From positions 1-64,000 of the forward strand of contig JBAIAA010000027.1 of the NCBI GenBank assembly GCA_037893245.1: a DNA stretch of 64,000 bases. The letters are read 5' to 3'. Below, in pieces: positions 24,931 through 38,300 of this stretch. This DNA is from Crossaster papposus (lineage: Eukaryota > Echinodermata > Asteroidea > Velatida > Solasteridae). The translations under genes and the position numbers were made by a program. Below the pieces are notes generated by a model. That model made no database searches and had not been told where the DNA came from. It saw nothing but the letters and a program-made list of their open reading frames with translations. Within the stretch, counting starts at the first letter, position 1. Each line of letters begins with the position of its first letter.

Positions 24931-25674
24931 AAAAAACTCAATTTGATCTGATAACAAAACAAACTCACATTTATTATTATGTAAAGGGAAAGAAGTGTGC
25001 AGTAGAAATAAACACCTGATGTGGGAACAAGCCCTCGAGTTAAATATGTAAAGGGAAAGAAGTGTGCAGTAGAAATAAACACCTGATGTGGGAACGAGCC
25101 CTCGAGTTAAATATGTAGTAGTAGGGATATGCCGATTGTAGACCAAATCTTAAAAAACTCAATTTGATCTGATAACAAAACAAACTCACATTTATTATTA
25201 TGTAAAGGGAAAGAAGTGTGCAGTAGAAATAAACACCTGATGTGGGAACAAGCCCTCGAGTTAAATATGTAGTAGTAGGGATATGCCGATTGTAGACCAA
25301 ATCTTAAATATGTAGTAGTAGGAATATGCCGATTGTAAACCAAATCTTAAATATGTAGTAGTGGGGATATGCCGATTGTAGACCAAATCTTAAAAAACTC
25401 AATTTGATCTGATAACAAAACAAACTCACATTTATTATTATGTAAAGGGAAAGAAGTGTGCAGTAGAAATAAACACCTGATGTGGGAACAAGCCCTCGAG
25501 ATAAATATGTAGTAGTAGGGATATGCCGATTGTAGACCAAATCTTAAATATGTAGTAGTAGGAATATGCCGATTGTAGACCAAATCTTAAATATGTAGTA
25601 GTAGGGATATGCCGATTGTAGACCAAATCTTAAATATGTAGTAGTAGGGATATGCCGATTGTAGACCAAATCTT
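24471..25674 (+). repeat. 1,204-bp tandem repeat, copy 1 (overlaps the unit above)
   Basis: B modules start at 24471, 24931, 25152 and 25392. The pattern is B-B'-B', five A, B-B', one A, B, three A, B ending GAGAT, four A. Every element recurs 1,204 bp downstream, including GCAGTATAAATAAAC, GTTAATTATG, GCCGTTTG, GGAACGAGCCC and GTAAACC. This is a shortened version of the higher-order unit, with several B modules missing. Confidence 0.9.
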
Positions 25675-26878
25675 AAAAAACTCAATTTGATCTGATAACA
25701 AAACAAACTCACATGTATTATTATGTAAAGGGAAAGAAGTGTGCAGTATAAATAAACACCTGATGTGGGAACAAGCCCTCGAGTTAAATATGTAAAGGGA
25801 AAGAAGTGTGCAGTAGAAATAAACACCTGATGTGGGAACAAGCCCTCGAGTTAATTATGTAAAGGGAAAGAAGTGTGCAGTAGAAATAAACACCTGATGT
25901 GGGAACAAGCCCTCGAGTTAAATATGTAGTAGTAGGGATATGCCGATTGTAGACCAAATCTTAAATATGTAGTAGTAGGGATATGCCGATTGTAGACCAA
26001 ATCTTAAATATGTAGTAGTAGGAATATGCCGTTTGTAGACCAAATCTTAAATATGTAGTAGTAGGGATATGCCGATTGTAGACCAAATCTTAAATATGTA
26101 GTAGTAGGGATATGCCGATTGTAGACCAAATCTTAAAAAACTCAATTTGATCTGATAACAAAACAAACTCACATTTATTATTATGTAAAGGGAAAGAAGT
26201 GTGCAGTAGAAATAAACACCTGATGTGGGAACAAGCCCTCGAGTTAAATATGTAAAGGGAAAGAAGTGTGCAGTAGAAATAAACACCTGATGTGGGAACG
26301 AGCCCTCGAGTTAAATATGTAGTAGTAGGGATATGCCGATTGTAGACCAAATCTTAAAAAACTCAATTTGATCTGATAACAAAACAAACTCACATTTATT
26401 ATTATGTAAAGGGAAAGAAGTGTGCAGTAGAAATAAACACCTGATGTGGGAACAAGCCCTCGAGTTAAATATGTAGTAGTAGGGATATGCCGATTGTAGA
26501 CCAAATCTTAAATATGTAGTAGTAGGAATATGCCGATTGTAAACCAAATCTTAAATATGTAGTAGTGGGGATATGCCGATTGTAGACCAAATCTTAAAAA
26601 ACTCAATTTGATCTGATAACAAAACAAACTCACATTTATTATTATGTAAAGGGAAAGAAGTGTGCAGTAGAAATAAACACCTGATGTGGGAACAAGCCCT
26701 CGAGATAAATATGTAGTAGTAGGGATATGCCGATTGTAGACCAAATCTTAAATATGTAGTAGTAGGAATATGCCGATTGTAGACCAAATCTTAAATATGT
26801 AGTAGTAGGGATATGCCGATTGTAGACCAAATCTTAAATATGTAGTAGTAGGGATATGCCGATTGTAGACCAAATCTT
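25675..26878 (+). repeat. 1,204-bp tandem repeat, copy 2
   Basis: B modules start at 25675, 26135, 26356 and 26596, each exactly 1,204 bp after copy 1. The copies appear identical over the diagnostic sites. The repeat ends where a B of the CTTTAAAAACTC type begins at 26879, so the exchange that made it probably joined two non-equivalent B modules. Confidence 0.9.
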
Positions 26879-28738
26879 TAAAAACTCAATTTGATCTGAT
26901 AACAAAACAAACTCACATTTATTATTATGTAAAGGGAAAGAAGTGTGCAGTAGAAATAAACAGCTGATGTGGGAACAAGCCCTCGAGTTAAATATGTAAA
27001 GGGAAAGAAGTGTGCAGTAGAAATAAACACCTGATGTGGGAACAAGCCCTCGAGTTAAATATGTAGTAGTAGGGATATGCCGATTGTAGACCAAATCTTA
27101 AATATGTAGTAGTAGGGATATGCCGATTGTAGACCAAATCTTAAATATGTAGTAGTAGGGATATGCCGATTGTAGACCAAATCTTAAATATGTAGTAGTA
27201 GGGATATGCCGATTGTAGACCAAATCTTAAAAAACTCAATTTGATCTGATAACAAAACAAACTCACATTTATTATTATGTAAAGGGAAAGAAGTGTGCAG
27301 TAGAAATAAACACCTGATGTGGAAACAAGCCCTCGAGTTAAATATGTAAAGGGAAAGAAGTGTGCAGTAGAAATAAACACCTGATGTGGGAACAAGCCCT
27401 CGAGTTAAATATGTAGTAGTAGGGATATGCCGATTGTAGACCAAATCTTAAATATGTAGTAGTAGGGATATGCCGATTGTAGACCAGATCTTAAATATGT
27501 AGTAGTAGGGATATGCCGATTGTAGACCAAATCTTACAAAACTCAATTTGATCTGATAACAAAACAAACTCACATTTATTATTATGTAAAGGGAAAGAAG
27601 TGTGCAGTAGAAATAAACACCTGATGTGGGAACAAGCCCTCGAGTTAAATATGTAGTAGTAGGGATATGCCGATTGTAGACCAAATCTTAAAAAACTCAA
27701 TTTGATCTGATAACAAAACAAACTCACATTTATTATTATGTAAAGGGAAAGAAGTGTGCAGTATAAATAAACACCTGATGTGGGAACAAGCCCTCGAGTT
27801 AAATATGTAAAGGGAAAGAAGTGTGCAGTAGAAATAAACACCTGATGTGGGAACAAGCCCTCGAGTTAATTATGTAAAGGGAAAGAAGTGTGCAGTAGAA
27901 ATAAACACCTGATGTGGGAACAAGCCCTCGAGTTAAATATGTAGTAGTAGGGATATGCCGATTGTAGACCAAATCTTAAATATATAGTAGTAGGGATATG
28001 CCGATTGTAGACCAAATCTTAAATATGTAGTAATAGGAATATGCCGATTGTAGACCAAATCTTAAATATGTAGTAGTAGGGATATGCCGATTGTAGACCA
28101 AATCTTAAATATGTAGTAGTAGGGATATGCCGATTGTAGACCAAATCTTAAATATGTAGTAGTAGGGATATGCCGATTGTAGACCAAATCTTAAATATGT
28201 AGTAGTAGGGATATGCCGATTGTAGACCAAATCTTAAATATGTAGTAGTAGGGATATGCCGATTGTAGACCAAATCTTAAATATGTAGTAGTAGGGATAT
28301 GCCGATTGTAGACCAAATCTTAAATATGTAGTAGTAGGGATATGCCGATTGTAGACCAAATCTTAAATATGTAGTAGTAGGGATATGCCGATTGTAGACC
28401 AAATCTTAAATATGTAGTAGTAGGGATATGCCGATTGTAGACCAAATCTTAAATATGTAGTAGTAGGGATATGCCGATTGTAGACCAAATCTTAAAAAAC
28501 TCAATTTGATCTGATAACAAAACAAACTCACATTTATTATTATGTAAAGGGAAAGAAGTGTGCAGTAGAAATAAACACCTGATGTGGGAACAAGCCCTCG
28601 AGTTAAATATGTAAAGGGAAAGAAGTGTGCAGTAGAAATAAACACCTGATGTGGGAACAAGCCCTCGAGTTAAATATGTAAAGGGAAAGAAGTGTGCAGT
28701 AGAAATAAACACCTGATGTGGGAACAAGCCCTCGAGTT
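26879..28738 (+). repeat. Right part of a higher-order unit, ending in B-B'-B'
   Basis: B modules start at 26879, 27229, 27536, 27690 and 28494. B' units follow 26879 and 27229 singly, and 27690 and 28494 as pairs. Thirteen A monomers (27935-28493) separate the last two B. Rare A variants in that run, AAATATATAGTAG near 27982 and GTAGTAATAGG near 28030, recur near 48761 and 48810. The B at 27536 starts ACAAAACTC, as does the B at 48314. Confidence 0.9.
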
Positions 28739-30639
28739 AAATATGTAGTAGTAGGGATATGCCGATTGTAGACCAAATGTTAAATATGTAGTAGTAGGGA
28801 TATGCCGATTGTAGACCAAATCTTAAATATGTAGTAGTAGGGATATGCCGATTGTAGACCAAATCTTAAATATGTAGTAGTAGGGATATGCCGATTGTAG
28901 ACCAAATCTTAAATATGTAGTAGTAGGGATATGCCGATTGTAGACCAAATCTTAAATATGTAGTAGTACGGATATGCCGATTGTAGACCAAATCTTAAAT
29001 ATGTAGTAGTAGGGATATGCCGATTGTAGACCAAATCTTAAATATGTAGTAGTAGGGATATGCCGATTGTAGACCAAATCTTAAATATGTAGTAGTAGGG
29101 ATATGCCGATTGTAGACCAAATCTTAAATATGTAGTAGTAGGGATATGCCGATTGTAGACCAAATCTTAAATATGTAGTAGTAGGGATATGCCGATTGTA
29201 GACCAAATCTTAATTATGTAGTAGTAGGGATATGCCGATTGTAAACCAAATCTTAAATATGTAGTAGTAGGGATATGCCGATTGTAGACCAAATCTTAAA
29301 TATGTAGTAGTAGGGATATGCCGATTGTAGACCAAATCTTAAATATGTAGTAGTAGGGATATGCCGATTGTAGACCAAATCTTAAATATGTAGTAGTAGT
29401 AGGGATATGCCGATTGTAGACCAAATCTTAAATATGTATTAGTAGGGATATGCCGATTGTAGACCAAATCTTAAATATGTAGTAGTAGGGATATGCCGAT
29501 TGTATACCAAATCTTAAATATGTAGTAGTAGGGATATGCCGATTGTAGACCAAATCTTAAATATGTAGTAGTAGGGATATGCCGATTGTAGACCAAATCT
29601 TAAATATGTAGTAGTAGGGATATGCCGATTGTAGACCAAATCTTAAATATGTAGTAGTAGGGATATGCCGATTGTAGACCAAATCTTAAATATGTAGTAG
29701 TAGGGATATGCCGATTGTAGACCAAATCTTAAATATGTAGTAGTAGGGATATGCCGATTGTAGACCAAATCTTAAATATGTAGTAGTAGTAGGGATATGC
29801 CGATTGTAGACCAAATCTTAAATATGTAGTAGTAGGGATATGCCGATTGTAGACCAAATCTTAAATATGTAGTAGTAGGGATATGCCGATTGTAGACCAA
29901 ATCTTAAATATGTAGTAGTAGTAGGGATATGCCGATTGTAGACCAAATCTTAAATATGTATTAGTAGGGATATGCCGATTGTAGACCAAATCTTAAATAT
30001 GTAGTAGTAGGGATATGCCGATTGTAGACCAAATCTTAAATATGTAGTAGTAGGGATATGCCGATTGTAGACCAAATCTTAAATATGTAGTAGTAGGGAT
30101 ATGCCGATTGTAGACCAAATCTTAAATATGTAGTAGTAGGGATATGCCGATTGTAGACCAAATCTTAAATATGTAGTAGTAGGGATATGCCGATTGTAGA
30201 CCAAATCTTAAATATGTAGTAGTAGGGATATGCCGATTGTAGACCAAATCTTAAATATGTAGTACTAGGGATATGCCGATTGTAGACCAAATCTTAAATA
30301 TGTAGTAGTAGGGATATGCCGATTGTAGACCAAATCTTAAATATGTAGTAGTAGGGATATGCCGATTGTAGACCAAATCTTAAATATGTAGTAGTAGGGA
30401 TATGCCGATTGTAGACCAAATCTTAAATATGTAGTAGTAGGGATATGCCGATTGTAGACCAAATCTTAAATATGTAGTAGTAGGGATATGCCGATTGTAG
30501 ACCAAATCTTAAATATGTAGTAGTAGGGATATGCCGTTTGTAGACCAAATCTTAAATATGTAGTAGTAGGGATATGCCGATTGTAGACCAAATCTTAAAT
30601 ATGTAGTAGTAGGGATATGCCGATTGTAGACCAAATCTT
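28739..30639 (+). repeat. A-only block
   Basis: About 44 A monomers, no B. Marker variants are AAATGTTAAAT near 28778, GTAGTACGG at 28969, CTTAATTATG at 29210, GTAAACC near 29242, an extra TAG near 29395, GTATTAGTAG near 29438 and GTATACC near 29504. This whole series recurs in the same order at 49.5-50.3 kb. Two more extra-TAG monomers lie near 29785 and 29917. Confidence 0.9.
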
Positions 30640-32655
30640 AAAAAACTCAATTTGATCTGATAACAAAACAAACTCACATTTATTATTATGTAAAGGGAAA
30701 GAAGTGTGCAGTAGAAATAAACACCTGATGTGGGAACAAGCCCTCGAGTTAAATATGTAAAGGGAAAGAAGTGTGCAGTAGAAATAAACACCTGATGTGG
30801 GAACGAGCCCTCGAGTTAAATATGTAGTAGTAGGGATATGCCGATTGTAGACCAAATCTTAAAAAAACTCAATTTGATCTGATAACAAAACAAACTCACA
30901 TTTATTATTATGTAAAGGGAAAGAAGTGTGCAGTAGAAATAAACACCTGATGTGGGAACAAGCCCTCGAGTTAAATATGTAGTAGTAGGGATATGCCGAT
31001 TGTAGACCAAATCTTAAATATGTAGTAGTAGGAATATGCCGATTGTAGACCAAATCTTAAATATGTAGTAGTAGGGATATGCCGATTGTAGACCAAATCT
31101 TAAATATGTAGTAGTGGGGATATGCCGATTGTAGACCAAATCTTAAAAAACTCAATTTGATCTGATAACAAAACAAACTCACATTTATTATTATGTAAAG
31201 GGAAAGAAGTGTGCAGTAGAAATAAACACCTGATGTGGGAACAAGCCCTCGAGATAAATATGTAGTAGTAGGGATATGCCGATTGTAGACCAAATCTTAA
31301 ATATGTAGTAGTAGGAATATGCCGATTGTAGACCAAATCCTAAATATGTAGTAGTAGGGATATGCCGATTGTAGACCAAATCTTAAATATGTAGTAGTAG
31401 GGATATGCCGATTGTAGACCAAATCTTTAAAAACTCAATTTGATCTGATAACAAAACAAACTCACATTTATTATTATGTAAAGGGAAAGAAGTGTGCAGT
31501 AGAAATAAACAGCTGATGTGGGAACAAGCCCTCGAGTTAAATATGTAAAGGGAAAGAAGTGTGCAGTAGAAATAAACACCTGATGTGGGAACAAGCCCTC
31601 GAGTTAAATATGTAGTAGTAGGGATATGCCGATTGTAGACCAAATCTTAAATATGTAGTAGTAGGGATATGCCGATTGTAGACCAAATCTTAAATATGTA
31701 GTAGTAGGGATATGCCGATTGTAGACCAAATCTTAAAAAACTCAATTTGATCTGATAACAAAACAAACTCACATTTATTATTATGTAAAGGGAAAGAAGT
31801 GTGCAGTAGAAATAAACACCTGATGTGGAAACAAGCCCTCGAGTTAAATATGTAAAGGGAAAGAAGTGTGCAGTAGAAATAAACACCTGATGTGGGAACA
31901 AGCCCTCGAGTTAAATATGTAGTAGTAGGGATATGCCGATTGTAGACCAAATCTTAAATATGTAGTAGTAGGGATATGCCGATTGTAGACCAGATCTTAA
32001 ATATGTAGTAGTAGGGATATGCCGATTGTAGACCAAATCTTAAAAAACTCAATTTGATCTGATAACAAAACAAACTCACATTTATTATTATGTAAAGGGA
32101 AAGAAGTGTGCAGTAGAAATAAACACCTGATGTGGGAACAAGCCCTCGAGTTAAATATGTAGTAGTAGGGATATGCCGATTGTAGACCAAATCTTAAAAA
32201 ACTCAATTTGATCTGATAACAAAACAAACTCACATTTATTATTATGTAAAGGGAAAGAAGTGTGCAGTATAAATAAACACCTGATGTGGGAACAAGCCCT
32301 CGAGTTAAATATGTAAAGGGAAAGAAGTGTGCAGTAGAAATAAACACCTGATGTGGGAACAAGCCCTCGAGTTAATTATGTAAAGGGAAAGAAGTGTGCA
32401 GTAGAAATAAACACCTGATGTGGGAACAAGCCCTCGAGTTAAATATGTAGTAGTAGGGATATGCCGATTGTAGACCAAATCTTAAATATGTAGTAGTAGG
32501 GATATGCCGATTGTAGACCAAATCTTAAATATGTAGTAGTAGGAATATGCCGTTTGTAGACCAAATCTTAAATATGTAGTAGTAGGGATATGCCGATTGT
32601 AGACCAAATCTTAAATATGTAGTAGTAGGGATATGCCGATTGTAGACCAAATCTT
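30640..32655 (+). repeat. 2,016-bp higher-order repeat, reference copy
   Basis: The unit order is B-B', one A, B (112 bp), four A, B ending GAGAT, four A, B-B', three A, B-B', three A, B, one A, B-B'-B', five A. That is 7 B, 5 B' and 21 A, adding up exactly to 2,016 bp. B starts: 30640, 30861, 31145, 31428, 31735, 32042, 32196. Each position has its own marker change, for example GTAGTGGGGATATG before 31145, CAAATCCTAAATATG near 31337, AACAGCTGATG in the fourth B, GTGGAAACAAG in the fifth, GACCAGATC before the sixth and GTTAATTATG at the second B' of the last pair. Confidence 0.92.
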
Positions 32656-33392
32656 AAAAAACTCAATTTGATCTGATAACAAAACAAACTCACATTTATT
32701 ATTATGTAAAGGGAAAGAAGTGTGCAGTAGAAATAAACACCTGATGTGGGAACAAGCCCTCGAGTTAAATATGTAAAGGGAAAGAAGTGTGCAGTAGAAA
32801 TAAACACCTGATGTGGGAACGAGCCCTCGAGTTAAATATGTAGTAGTAGGGATATGCCGATTGTAGACCAAATCTTAAATATGTAGTAGTAGGAATATGC
32901 CGATTGTAGACCAAATCTTAAATATGTAGTAGTAGGGATATGCCGATTGTAGACCAAATCTTAAATATGTAGTAGTAGGGATATGCCGATTGTAGACCAA
33001 ATCTTAAATATGTAGTAGTAGGGATATGCCGATTGTAGACCAAATCTTATATATGTAGTAGTAGGGATATGCCGATTGTAGACCAAATCTTAAATATGTA
33101 GTAGTAGGGATATGCCGATTGTAGACCAAATCTTAAATATGTAGTAGTAGGGATATGCCGATTGTAGACCAAATCTTAAATATGTAGTAGTAGGGATATG
33201 CCGATTGTAGACCAAATCTTAAATATGTAGTAGTAGGGATATGCCGATTGTAGACCAAATCTTAAATATGTAGTAGTAGGGATATGCCGTTTGTAGACCA
33301 AATCTTAAATATGTAGTAGTAGGGATATGCCGATTGTAGACCAAATCTTAAATATGTAGTAGTAGGGATATGCCGATTGTAGACCAAATCTT
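32656..33392 (+). repeat. 737-bp spacer unit (B-B' plus thirteen A)
   Basis: It begins like a new 2,016-bp unit (B-B' with GGAACGAGCCC) but then runs into thirteen A monomers, ending with the GCCGTTTG monomer that precedes the next unit. CTTATATATG near 33047 marks it. The same spacer with the same marker is at 39630-40366. Confidence 0.9.
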
Positions 33393-35408
33393 AAAAAACT
33401 CAATTTGATCTGATAACAAAACAAACTCACATTTATTATTATGTAAAGGGAAAGAAGTGTGCAGTAGAAATAAACACCTGATGTGGGAACAAGCCCTCGA
33501 GTTAAATATGTAAAGGGAAAGAAGTGTGCAGTAGAAATAAACACCTGATGTGGGAACGAGCCCTCGAGTTAAATATGTAGTAGTAGGGATATGCCGATTG
33601 TAGACCAAATCTTAAAAAAACTCAATTTGATCTGATAACAAAACAAACTCACATTTATTATTATGTAAAGGGAAAGAAGTGTGCAGTAGAAATAAACACC
33701 TGATGGGGGAACAAGCCCTCGAGTCAAATATGTAGTAGTAGGGATATGCCGATTGTAGACCAAATCTTAAATATGTAGTAGTAGGAATATGCCGATTGTA
33801 GACCAAATCTTAAATATGTAGTAGTAGGGATATGCCGATTGTAGACCAAATCTTAAATATGTAGTAGTGGGGATATGCCGATTGTAGACCAAATCTTAAA
33901 AAACTCAATTTGATCTGATAACAAAACAAACTCACATTTATTATTATGTAAAGGGAAAGAAGTGTGCAGTAGAAATAAACACCTGATGTGGGAACAAGCC
34001 CTCGAGATAAATATGTAGTAGTAGGGATATGCCGATTGTAGACCAAATCTTAAATATGTAGTAGTAGGAATATGCCGATTGTAGACCAAATCCTAAATAT
34101 GTAGTAGTAGGGATATGCCGATTGTAGACCAAATCTTAAATATGTAGTAGTAGGGATATGCCGATTGTAGACCAAATCTTTAAAAACTCAATTTGATCTG
34201 ATAACAAAACAAACTCACATTTATTATTATGTAAAGGGAAAGAAGTGTGCAGTAGAAATAAACAGCTGATGTGGGAACAAGCCCTCGAGTTAAATATGTA
34301 AAGGGAAAGAAGTGTGCAGTAGAAATAAACACCTGATGTGGGAACAAGCCCTCGAGTTAAATATGTAGTAGTAGGGATATGCCGATTGTAGACCAAATCT
34401 TAAATATGTAGTAGTAGGGATATGCCGATTGTAGACCAAATCTTAAATATGTAGTAGTAGGGATATGCCGATTGTAGACCAAATCTTAAAAAACTCAATT
34501 TGATCTGATAACAAAACAAACTCACATTTATTATTATGTAAAGGGAAAGAAGTGTGCAGTAGAAATAAACACCTGATGTGGAAACAAGCCCTCGAGTTAA
34601 ATATGTAAAGGGAAAGAAGTGTGCAGTAGAAATAAACACCTGATGTGGGAACAAGCCCTCGAGTTAAATATGTAGTAGTAGGGATATGCCGATTGTAGAC
34701 CAAATCTTAAATATGTAGTAGTAGGGATATGCCGATTGTAGACCAGATCTTAAATATGTAGTAGTAGGGATATGCCGATTGTAGACCAAATCTTAAAAAA
34801 CTCAATTTGATCTGATAACAAAACAAACTCACATTTATTATTATGTAAAGGGAAAGAAGTGTGCAGTAGAAATAAACACCTGATGTGGGAACAAGCCCTC
34901 GAGTTAAATATGTAGTAGTAGGGATATGCCGATTGTAGACCAAATCTTAAAAAACTCAATTTGATCTGATAACAAAACAAACTCACATTTATTATTATGT
35001 AAAGGGAAAGAAGTGTGCAGTATAAATAAACACCTGATGTGGGAACAAGCCCTCGAGTTAAATATGTAAAGGGAAAGAAGTGTGCAGTAGAAATAAACAC
35101 CTGATGTGGGAACAAGCCCTCGAGTTAATTATGTAAAGGGAAAGAAGTGTGCAGTAGAAATAAACACCTGATGTGGGAACAAGCCCTCGAGTTAAATATG
35201 TAGTAGTAGGGATATGCCGATTGTAGACCAAATCTTAAATATGTAGTAGTAGGGATATGCCGATTGTAGACCAAATCTTAAATATGTAGTAGTAGGAATA
35301 TGCCGTTTGTAGACCAAATCTTAAATATGTAGTAGTAGGGATATGCCGATTGTAGACCAAATCTTAAATATGTAGTAGTAGGGATATGCCGATTGTAGAC
35401 CAAATCTT
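33393..35408 (+). repeat. 2,016-bp higher-order repeat, second copy
   Basis: B starts: 33393, 33614, 33898, 34181, 34488, 34795, 34949, all at the same internal offsets as the reference copy. The second B has two private changes, GATGGGGGAAC and GAGTCAAATATG (33.70-33.73 kb). Both are found again only at 40.68-40.70 kb, in the copy 6,974 bp away. Confidence 0.92.
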
Positions 35409-36256
35409 AAAAAACTCAATTTGATCTGATAACAAAACAAACTCACATTTATTATTATGTAAAGGGAAAGAAGTGTGCAGTAGAAATAAACACCTGATGT
35501 GGGAACAAGCCCTCGAGTTAAATATGTAAAGGGAAAGAAGTGTGCAGTAGAAATAAACACCTGATGTGGGAACGAGCCCTCGAGTTAAATATGTAGTAGT
35601 AGGGATATGCCGATTGTAGACCAAATCTTAAAAAACTCAATTTGATCTGATAACAAAACAAACTCACATTTATTATTATGTAAAGGGAAAGAAGTGTGCA
35701 GTAGAAATAAACACCTGATGTGGGAACAAGCCCTCGAGTTAAATATGTAGTAGTAGGGATATGCCGATTGTAGACCAAATCTTAAATATGTAGTAGTAGG
35801 GATATGCCGATTGTAGACCAAATCTTAAATATGTAGTACTAGGGATATGCCGATTGTAGACCAAATCTTAAATATGTAGTAGTAGGGATATGCCGATTGT
35901 AGACCAAATCTTAAATATGTAGTAGTAGGGATATGCCGATTGTAGACCAAATCTTAAATATGTAGTAGTAGGGATATGCCGATTGTAGACCAAATCTTAA
36001 ATATGTAGTAGTAGGGATATGCCGATTGTAGACCAAATCTTAAATATGTAGTAGTAGGCATATGCCGATTGTAGACCAAATCTTAAATATGTAGTAGTAG
36101 GGATATGCCGATTGTAGACCAAATCTTAAATATGTAGTAGTAGGGATATGCCGTTTGTAGACCAAATCTTAAATATGTAGTAGTAGGGATATGCCGATTG
36201 TAGACCAAATCTTAAATATGTAGTAGTAGGGATATGCCGATTGTAGACCAAATCTT
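35409..36256 (+). repeat. 848-bp spacer unit (B-B', A, B, twelve A)
   Basis: B starts: 35409 and 35630, followed by twelve A monomers. Marker changes are GTAGTACTAGG near 35836, GTAGGCATATG near 36056 and a final GCCGTTTG monomer. The same spacer recurs at 42383-43230. Confidence 0.9.
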
Positions 36257-38300
36257 AAAAAACTCAATTTGATCTGATAACAAAACAAACTCACATTTAT
36301 TATTATGTAAAGGGAAAGAAGTGTGCAGTAGAAATAAACACCTGATGTGGGAACAAGCCCTCGAGTTAAATATGTAAAGGGAAAGAAGTGTGCAGTAGAA
36401 ATAAACACCTGATGTGGGAACGAGCCCTCGAGTTAAATATGTAGTAGTAGGGATATGCCGATTGTAGACCAAATCTTAAAAAAACTCAATTTGATCTGAT
36501 AACAAAACAAACTCACATTTATTATTATGTAAAGGGAAAGAAGTGTGCAGTAGAAATAAACACCTGATGTGGGAACAAGCCCTCGAGTTAAATATGTAGT
36601 AGTAGGGATATGCCGATTGTAGACCAAATCTTAAATATGTAGTAGTAGGAATATGCCGATTGTAGACCAAATCTTAAATATGTAGTAGTAGGGATATGCC
36701 GATTGTAGACCAAATCTTAAATATGTAGTAGTGGGGATATGCCGATTGTAGACCAAATCTTAAAAAACTCAATTTGATCTGATAACAAAACAAACTCACA
36801 TTTATTATTATGTAAAGGGAAAGAAGTGTGCAGTAGAAATAAACACCTGATGTGGGAACAAGCCCTCGAGATAAATATGTAGTAGTAGGGATATGCCGAT
36901 TGTAGACCAAATCTTAAATATGTAGTAGTAGGAATATGCCGATTGTAGACCAAATCCTAAATATGTAGTAGTAGGGATATGCCGATTGTAGACCAAATCT
37001 TAAATATGTAGTAGTAGGGATATGCCGATTGTAGACCAAATCTTTAAAAACTCAATTTGATCTGATAACAAAACAAACTCACATTTATTATTATGTAAAG
37101 GGAAAGAAGTGTGCAGTAGAAATAAACAGCTGATGTGGGAACAAGCCCTCGAGTTAAATATGTAAAGGGAAAGAAGTGTGCAGTAGAAATAAACACCTGA
37201 TGTGGGAACAAGCCCTCGAGTTAAATATGTAGTAGTAGGGATATGCCGATTGTAGACCAAATCTTAAATATGTAGTAGTAGGGATATGCCGATTGTAGAC
37301 CAAATCTTAAATATGTAGTAGTAGGGATATGCCGATTGTAGACCAAATCTTAAAAAACTCAATTTGATCTGATAACAAAACAAACTCACATTTATTATTA
37401 TGTAAAGGGAAAGAAGTGTGCAGTAGAAATAAACACCTGATGTGGAAACAAGCCCTCGAGTTAAATATGTAAAGGGAAAGAAGTGTGCAGTAGAAATAAA
37501 CACCTGATGTGGGAACAAGCCCTCGAGTTAAATATGTAGTAGTAGGGATATGCCGATTGTAGACCAAATCTTAAATATGTAGTAGTAGGGATATGCCGAT
37601 TGTAGACCAGATCTTAAATATGTAGTAGTAGGGATATGCCGATTGTAGACCAAATCTTAAAAAACTCAATTTGATCTGATAACAAAACAAACTCACATTT
37701 ATTATTATGTAAAGGGAAAGAAGTGTGCAGTAGAAATAAACACCTGATGTGGGAACAAGCCCTCGAGTTAAATATGTAGTAGTAGGGATATGCCGATTGT
37801 AGACCAAATCTTAAAAAACTCAATTTGATCTGATAACAAAACAAACTCACATTTATTATTATGTAAAGGGAAAGAAGTGTGCAGTATAAATAAACACCTG
37901 ATGTGGGAACAAGCCCTCGAGTTAAATATGTAAAGGGAAAGAAGTGTGCAGTAGAAATAAACACCTGATGTGGGAACAAGCCCTCGAGTTAATTATGTAA
38001 AGGGAAAGAAGTGTGCAGTAGAAATAAACACCTGATGTGGGAACAAGCCCTCGAGTTAAATATGTAGTAGTAGGGATATGCCGATTGTAGACCAAATCTT
38101 AAATATGTAGTAGTAGGGATATGCCGATTGTAGACCAAATCTTAAATATGTAGTAGTAGGAATATGCCGTTTGTAGACCAAATCTTAAATATGTAGTAGT
38201 AGGGATATGCCGTTTGTAGACCAAATCTTAAATATGTAGTAGTAGGGATATGCCGATTGTAGACCAAATCTTAAATATGTAGTAGTAGGGATATGCCGAT
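36257..38300 (+). repeat. 2,016-bp higher-order repeat, third copy, broken at its right end
   Basis: B starts: 36257, 36478, 36762, 37045, 37352, 37659, 37813, matching the reference offsets. After the closing B-B'-B' (ends about 38057) the expected five A and next B-B' are replaced by A monomers. These include two successive GCCGTTTG copies (near 38168 and 38211) and then a CAAATCCTAAATATG monomer near 38311. That last monomer normally belongs inside the unit (compare 31337), so a duplication junction lies between about 38.2 and 38.31 kb. Confidence 0.88.
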
